Origin: Micromussa lordhowensis
Lineage: Eukaryota > Cnidaria > Anthozoa > Scleractinia > Lobophylliidae
Direction: 5' to 3'
Assembly (NCBI GenBank): GCA_964020085.1
Contig: OZ026600.1
Location: forward strand, 32,754,820-32,818,819
Length of the DNA: 64,000 nucleotides
The notes beneath the pieces were generated by a model. That model saw nothing but the letters and a program-made list of their open reading frames with translations, searched no databases and was not told the DNA's origin. Positions 57,465-64,000 of this stretch are shown piece after piece (the stretch's first letter is position 1; the number at the start of each line of letters is the position of its first letter). A program made the position numbers and the translations under genes.

Positions 57465-59835
57465 CTAAATAATGTCAAAGTCTGTTTCATTGTGTAACGA
57501 ATTTCTCGACCATTTGCTCAAATTCTTGTCAGAGTTCTGGCGTTTCATCTCTAGTTCTTCTTCAAATTTACCAGCATTGAACTCTATTTTTGTTTTCTTG
57601 GCCTCATGAAGGGCCGTAAACATGCTTGATCTTCTAGATGTTTGTTTCAGCCGTCTAAATTCAAGTTCTGCATATTCGCTTTGTTCTGTTTCTTCGCTGT
57701 CTAGTGAATCGTCGCATTCGTTGCCATGGCAATGTAGCTCTGTCGCTCCCGGCAAGTGCATAATGGAGCACATTGTCTTGGTCTGTACCCAGCATTCCCC
57801 GCTGGAAGTTATCCGGGGAACTGGGTTTGTTCCATGCCAATCTTCTCCAGTAGCTTGCACTAAAGCCATTTCACGGAGAGCAGTGAACAGGCTTACCACA
57901 CTGCCGTTCTCATCTGTGGAGACCCTCTTTCCACGCTTGAAACACTTTGCAAATCTTCCCATAGCGGATTTTGGCGAACTGTTTTCCTCCGTGGAAATTG
58001 ACTCAAAACATTTCTCCCCCGTTACCTGGGCAACGGCGTCTTTTACCCGGGTTCGTTTAGCGCTGACTGTGAATATCAACACGCATGCCAAGATCTCACT
58101 GAAACGCGATAGTGTCTGCAACACCCACCACGGCCAGGCGTCCACGTATTGTAAGCCTGAATAAACACCAAACACGCCAAACGCCGAATAAACGACGATT
58201 CCACACAAGAAGTAGTTTGCCACGCCGGAAGCATAAATGAGATAGATGTAAATTTTGTCCGCTTTCTCTTTCGGCTTCTTATGGCTGAAAAGCTGCTCGT
58301 CCAATTTGTACCCCAGAATGAGGTTTAACGTTCCCAGAACAATGCCCCACGTGGAAAAGAACACCTGACAGAACAACAGCATCGCTTTGGCTTCAACGTG
58401 TTCAGAGACGACACAATCCGTGGTTATAACAAGCGTGAAATGCAAGCATATAACGATTAAATTGACGCTTAATTTCTGGAGCTTAGGTGGGGCAATGGAG
58501 ACTTTCGCGGTTTCAATCAGAGCTAATATCATCAGGCAATCGGACGCTGTCAGGCATGGACCAGCGAGTGACCAAATTACGCGCATCATGGCAGTGTTGT
58601 GAATTATGTCCCCTTGGTGGTATGGGTCTAGGTACAAGACAAAGGCCCTTGTGAACCCAAAAATGGCCACTAAGATATTGAGGCTTACGCTCAAGTACTT
58701 TCCCTTTAGGCCGTCATAAATGTTTGCAATGACGTAATACCCCGCGTACAGGCCGATGCAGAGACAGACGGAGGCAAACAGATACACGTGTAGTTCCCAG
58801 GCCCATTTCCAAATGGCATATGCCTCTTCCCAACGAGGCGCAGGCTCTGGCCAGTTTTCAGGCGTGGGCTCAGCTTCTCCTGTGCCGTTCCATTTGTCCT
58901 CGGGTACTGAATAGGGCTCTGTGGCGGGGTAATGGCTACTCTTGGGTTCTCCCTCGGCTTTTGAGTGGCTTTCCGGTTCCGATTCAGGCTCGGCCCTCGG
59001 TTTCCTCTGAGCTCGCTCTGTCAACGAATGAGCATCTGAAACAGAAATGAAACAGTCAATTTCTAATCACAATTTGTTGCTGTGGCGCGAAGCTAAACTG
59101 TTTTGCTGCACGAGTGTCTCACACAACCTTCAAAAGTTTTTTTCTTTACTTTTGCCATATGCATGAACCTGTATTCTATGATGGTGTTTGCCTTTCTTGA
59201 ATTATAAGTCATAACACGATATTCTAAAGTTTAATCTGGAATTCAAAGCGTGTTGATCATGTTCATGTTAGACTGACTGACTGACTGACTGACTGACTGA
59301 CTGACCGACCGACTCACTCACTCACTCACTCACTCACTCACTCACTCACTCACTCACTCACTCACTCACTCACTCACTCACTCACTCACTCACTCACTCA
59401 CTCACTCACTCACTCACTCACTCACTCACTCACTCACTCACTCACTCACTCACTCACTGACCGATTGACTGACTGACTGACCGACTGACTGACTGATCGC
59501 CCTCAGCTCTCTGCCGCTTTGTGGGCAAACATTTTGACCCGATCACTGTTACAGGAGGTAGCTGCTGCAAAAGAAACAACAAAAACTTGTAATCTGCTCC
59601 CCTGATCCGGAGCTAATGCGTCAACCAAGACATTATAAACGACGTACGTAGAATAGAACTATTCCAAAGCTACAGTTCATCAGTCGAACATACAACGGTT
59701 AAGTTTAAAAAAATAGTTAGTGTGACACAAACCTTTATCCAGTGAAGTTTGGAACCGCTCCCTGAAGCGTATAGCAGATGAAAACTGTGTGGCTCCACGT
59801 GGTCTTGATTCGACTTTCCAGCAAACAAATAAAAT
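57465..59835 (-). CDS. PRRT3/PRRT4-like seven-pass transmembrane protein (5' partial)
   Basis: The large exon 59035-57465 encodes at least 519 residues in one open frame and ends NETDFDII before TAG. Residues are numbered from the in-frame TTG at 59024. Residues 1-65 are a Pro/Glu/Ser-rich, low-complexity extracellular stretch. Then WKWAWELHVYLFASVCLCIG begins the first of about seven membrane spans (near 77-100, 111-132, 152-171, 185-205, 214-238, 258-285 and 299-321). A cytoplasmic tail of about 200 residues follows, Ser/Glu-rich and cysteine-poor. The W-x2-HVY entry to the first span and the proline-rich ectodomain are features of PRRT3/PRRT4; function in the family is poorly known. The exon starts after an acceptor (tttctgtttcag) in phase 1. 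A likely preceding exon, 59835-59733, ends in G and restores frame as SLDK-DAHSLTER. The start codon was not found. Confidence 0.7.
59271..59499 (+). repeat. Compound tetranucleotide microsatellite
   Basis: (GACT)n at 59271-59306, then a long nearly pure (CACT)n run to about 59457, then (GACT)n variants to 59499. It lies in the intron between the two PRRT-like exons. Confidence 0.95.
59733..59835 (-). CDS. Possible upstream exon of the PRRT-like gene
   Basis: 103 bases bounded by a good acceptor (ctcttgctttag) and the donor AAAG|gtttgt. Read in the frame that joins the large exon, it is open and encodes ILFVCWKVESRPRGATQF and then SSAIRFRERFQTSLDK. It has no ATG, so a first exon with a signal peptide would lie further upstream (above 59836). 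A competing reading in another frame begins MLAQTLFSLILVSC at 59882 but ends in phase 0, which does not fit the next exon. The sequence could also be a repeat-derived pseudo-exon. Confidence 0.35.
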
Positions 59836-60708
59836 CTAAAGCAAGAGACCAAAATTAAAGAAAATAGAGTCTGAGCAAGCAAAGTTAAGATATATTTTAA
59901 AGGGTTTTTTTAGATCAAAAGAAATCTCTGAAGAATTAGCTCTTTTGACGGGAACACTGTACACTGCGAGGCAGAGATTCCGTTCTGATCTTTCGAACAA
60001 ATTGTCAAGCTCCTTTTGAGTCCTGATAAGATTTGGTTTCGTTTTTTCCGTATAAAACTCGGTCTTTCTCTCAAAGAGGGAGAAAATAATATCCTCTTAC
60101 TAGCCAAACACGAGGGCCGTATGAGGAACACTGGCACGAGGTAGTGGCACTATAGATCGAGCGCAGCGATTTCTGACAAAAGCTACCGAGGGCCAATATT
60201 TCCCAATACGGCTCGAGCAAGCTAGGTTAGGAAGTATAGTTTATTATATGCACTCGGGCTATACTTTTTTTTTGAATTTGCCGGCTTTTTGAAAGCGAAA
60301 AAATACACTGCACCGACCAAGAAAGAACCAATCAAAAGCCTTGGATTTACCTCAACCTTATCTTGTTATACAATAACAACGTTTTGTCAATTCAATTCTT
60401 TATTTAAACTACACAGGCTATTTACGTTTATAACCCACCCATTAATTTTCGCGTGATTTTATTGGCTACTTTACGTCACGTGGTCTAAATCGCCGGACAG
60501 TTATCACGCAATAACCCCCGCCCGCGTCGATATTTGTCCTCTGATTGTTTCCGTCGAGGAAAAACAGTCAGCCCAAGAATTTCAACTTTTCTTTTCTTCA
60601 GTTAAACCAAACTCGTTTTAATGAGTGTAGCGACGGTGACATTGAAAAGCTAGTGCCACTAGCTTTTTTACCATGTTTACGCGAGGTTTAATTGCAAAAA
60701 GAAAATTA

Positions 60709-60848
60709 CTGGTATGTCGGCTGATAATGTCCTTGGCTGAGAGATTGTCCTCAAAATTTCACATTTTCCCTCGACGCTTCGCTTCTCGGCCAAATGTTCA
60801 TTTTTCGGACAATCTCTCAGCCGCGGACATTATCAGCCGACATACCAG
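60709..60848. repeat. Foldback element with long perfect arms
   Basis: The arm CTGGTATGTCGGCTGATAAT..GTCC.TGGCTGAGAGATTGTCC is mirrored at 60810-60848. The loop also folds (CATTTTCCCTCGACGC / GCTTCTCGGCCAAATG region). MITE-like. Confidence 0.75.
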
Positions 60849-61275
60849 CCGCCTGAAGGGGTTTATTTACTAAACAGTTTATAAGGCAAATTGCTGAAAA
60901 TAATAAAATATTAAGAAATATGAAGCCATAAAGAAAATTTAAAAAAAGTTGTTTGTTAGCGATGACCAAAGTAGAAAGAACAGAAACACAATATTCAGCT
61001 AAGTTAGACATACATGCACTACATTGCAACATACATAAATTACATTCATACTTATACAGCTACAGCCAGCAAAATAAAACATAGCAACAGCAAAATCAAG
61101 TGTGATTATTCAAAAGGTGGTATTTGTACTCTTTCGTAACGATATTGTTAGGCAAACACCTAATTCTGAGGGGTACATATTCCCAAATCTTTGAGCCAGA
61201 AAACCTATGAATTTTGTTTGACAGTTTATCAATAGATTGCGAGAAATAAGGGACATGCTTTAAGGAAACTAGGTG

Positions 61276-61545
61276 GGAGGGGCGGTGGCCTCATGGTTAG
61301 TGCGCTCGACTCCGGGTTCGAGCCCTGGCCGGGGACATTGTGTTGTGTCCTTAGGCAAGACACTTTACTCTCACGGTGCCTCTCTCTACCCAGGTGTGTA
61401 AATGGGTACCGGCGAATTTAATGCTGGGGGTAACCCTGCGATGGACTGGCATCCCATCCAGGGGGGAGTAGAAATACTCCTAGTCGCTTCATGGTAGGGA
61501 AACCGGGATAAGCTCCGGCCTGATGGGCCAGTTGGCTCGTACTGG
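61276..61545 (+). repeat. tRNA-derived SINE, family A, most complete copy
   Basis: GGCGGTGGCCTCATGGTTAG (A box side) and GGGTTCGAGCCCTGG (B box) are both intact. The common body and the tail TCCGGCCTGATGGGCCAGTT follow. This is the best reference copy in the window. Confidence 0.85.
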
Positions 61546-62599
61546 AAATTTTGCTTTGAAAGTAAAATTTGCTAAACATGTTGCCAGTTACCTCAAGCAG
61601 TTTAAGGCCTGGGTCAGGAATGTAAAGTAGAATTATGGTTGGGCAGCAATATACCTTGTTATATTTGTTTCACCAAGCTGAAATTTTCCCTGATTATAAA
61701 ACTCGACGTCCAGTTTTGCTTTAACACAATATTTTGATCACGTGCCTGTCACGTGATCATTTTGCTACAATTTGGTCAATCGGCGAATTTGTATTCTATT
61801 GATCAGTAAATGAGCGTTTTCGATGTTAATTTAAATTATCTACCTTGCTTCCTTGATTTCGTTTTTAGAAGATATAAATGATCAAAAGTCCAATTTTGCT
61901 GAAAAAATGACCTTTGAACCTATAACGTTTTTCTGCGAAAAGATGAACAGCCATTCCAAACGTGAGAGGATGGAAATAATTGACCTGCATCTAAAACGCG
62001 TTTTTGTTGGATGATAGCGGAGCTCTGGAGGCCCCAGGGGCCCCCAAGCGGAGCACCGTAACTATAGGAACAGAACCACATGCACGTATCGAAATAGAAA
62101 CCTATCCAACTCTTTTTTGATTGTCAACATAGGTTGTGGAGTAGATCGCGGGCGCGTGTGTCCAATGATGATGTCGCGCAACTTGGCGGTCGTACTACAA
62201 CTAATAGGTCGACCGAGGCATACAGCCTTGGTTTACAGTATACATATTTGATATCTGACATCCATGTTGATTGACAGCTGTCAAAACAAGGTACATGTAT
62301 CCGGTTACCAGTATCACGTGACCATATTGCGGGCTGAGGTTCAGATCTCACCGGGGTCACGGTTTTTTGAAGTTGGTTGCCGACCAAGTACCGGTTTTTC
62401 GATTGGTTTGCTGGTTCGTGTCAGGTTAAACACGGAGCGAGCCTATAAATGGAGGCTGACCGGCTCAGCCCGTCCATCACAAATTAGAATACTCTGCTTT
62501 GATTGGCTTATTCACCAAGGCTTGTCGTACTCCCGCGAAATTAGCACGAAGTAATATTTCAGGCGACCGCACAAGGGAAGGTTTTTCGTTTGTTTGCTT

Positions 62600-62900
62600 T
62601 CTTTGTAAAAAGTCTGCATACGAGCCAAGTGGCCCACCAGGCCGGAGCTTATCCCGGTTTCCGTGGCATGAAGCGACTAGGAATATTTCTACTCCCCCCT
62701 GGATGGGATGCCAGTCCATCGCAGGGTTACCCCCAGCATTAAATTCGCCGGTACCCATTTATACACCTGGGTGGAGAGAGGCACCGTGAGAGTAAAGTGT
62801 CTTGCCTAAGAACACAACGCAATGTCCCAGGCCAGGGCTCGAACCCGGAGCGCTCGCTCCGGAGTCGAGCGCACTAACCATGAGGCCACCACGCCTCCCA
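62600..62900 (-). repeat. tRNA-derived SINE, family A, inverted copy
   Basis: Reverse-complement copy: the tail is at 62620-62650, the body at 62660-62810, and the head GAGGCGTGGTGGCCTCATGG on the minus strand near 62897. With 61276-61545 it forms an inverted pair 1.05 kb apart. Confidence 0.85.
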
Positions 62901-64000
62901 TAAAACTTTGTAAAAAGGTCAGCGAAAACAACAAGAATGGCTTTGAACAACCTGGCCCTGGAGCTCCGCTTTTAGGATTGGCTAAATCTATATACTATTA
63001 CCAAAAACTGCCACCAATTCCTCAAATAACGGTTATATTTTCCGCTAATCGTCACGTGGCATGTCTTTAAAATGTTCCATTGCCATTTATGCCTTCAGAA
63101 ATATAACTAATAAATTATTTTTAACCGTAAAAGCCTTTGACCAAGGCCGAGACATTATCATGATTTTTGTCCGGGCAAATTTGAGTCGACAGTTGCAGGT
63201 GGCTGGTCAACTGGCGTCGACTGAGCAAGCTGTCAGTCGTTATCGGAACATTGCGCTCTACGGCAAATGCACGGTTCAGGTTAAAACAACCATGATCTAG
63301 ACTGTAAATGTGACATTTATGCTCAAAGGCGATTTGCCATTTCCAATGATATTTTTTCAAGGCGAAGGTGTTACACGAAGTAATTGCAAAGACCAGCTAT
63401 AATGTTGCCGGTCTTTGAATGTTATATTAAAACGGTTCGACTTTTCGGTGGAGTCGTTAAAGTCATTATCAAGACGTAAAGTCAATAAAGTTGTAAAGAA
63501 CAGAAAGAAATCAAAGTGCATAAAGTTAACATATGGAACTGCATTTCATTGTGCGAAAAGGTTATCATATAATAATAATATTTCCCTGAATTTGCAATTA
63601 AGGGTCATATCGCAACAAAAGACTCCGTCAAAAACTGCCGTCCAGATTCAGTTACACAAGACGATTTTTAGCACAACCATGTCGTCTTAAAATCGATTCG
63701 TAGTTTCGTGTATTAATAGACATCATCTTAAACCTGATTTCAGGCAAATGATCCTGTTATGTTAGCGATCATAAAATAATAGTCCACGCTCTGCTCAACG
63801 GAATCCAATTACATCTGAGTTGAGTAAGAGTAAAGCCCAGACTGAATTCTAATTAGTACGGGCTGAACTTTTTAAGATATTGTATTTCTGTCGGAACCAT
63901 ATGCTTTTCGAAGCGGTGAGAGTGGCGGGTAGCAATGGATGTTTTTCTGTCAAAGTACATTGCATTTTCCTTATTTGATGCTAGGATCCAAATTTTACCG

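Larger units (their letters stand above)
59836..64000. other. Terminal 4.2 kb with no gene recognised
   Basis: Only repeats were found: a foldback element (60709-60848) and two family-A SINEs. 63060-63740 is unusually open in several frames but resembles nothing I recognise. Upstream exons of the PRRT-like gene could lie here undetected. Confidence 0.4.

Noticed and set aside
57622..58164. 180-codon open frame on the plus strand
   Set aside because: Antisense shadow of the PRRT-like large exon.
59310..59457. CRISPR-like or satellite array
   Set aside because: A simple four-base microsatellite with no spacers. No CRISPR, operon or other prokaryotic feature was seen anywhere in the window.
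63060..63700. Several overlapping open frames near the right edge
   Set aside because: No homology recognised, no splice context, and frames on both strands compete; left as unannotated.

Overview
The window is animal nuclear DNA, most likely from an anthozoan cnidarian such as a stony coral. The genes have many short exons with GT-AG introns. The introns and flanks are packed with short foldback elements, tRNA-derived SINEs and truncated LINEs. The protein families are those of animals. The placement in corals is an inference from the style of the repeats and the gene structure; no sequence here names the species.

There are three protein-coding genes. (1) 456-4689, plus strand: the 3' part of a TMEM198-type multipass membrane protein gene (seven exons seen, 5' end outside the window or not recognised). 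(2) 53722-6862, minus strand: a complete UBR1/UBR2-type N-recognin E3 ubiquitin ligase, reconstructed here as 49 coding exons over 47 kb. Every junction keeps phase, and the predicted protein is about 1766 residues. It carries the UBR box, the ClpS-like N-domain, the RING-like zinc domain and the C-terminal cysteine-rich domain in the normal order. (3) 59835-57465, minus strand: a seven-pass membrane protein resembling PRRT3/PRRT4, almost all in one large exon. TMEM198 and UBR2 converge on an interval of about 2 kb (4690-6861). UBR2 and the PRRT-like gene are in tandem, separated by about 3.7 kb of repeat-rich DNA.

Much of the remainder is mobile-element debris. There are three tRNA-derived SINE families (called A, B and C here), two LINE 3' ends, many palindromic MITE-like elements, a hAT-like element with a perfect 8-bp target duplication, a 1.4-kb foldback element, and a 2.75-kb TA-flanked element. 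The last has terminal arrays that repeat the palindrome TCTCGCGAGA every 21 bp, and it is the most unusual structure in the window. The last 4 kb (59836-64000) shows no gene I can support.

The three genes have unrelated jobs (protein degradation through N-degrons, and two membrane proteins). I see no operon-like or pathway relation between them.
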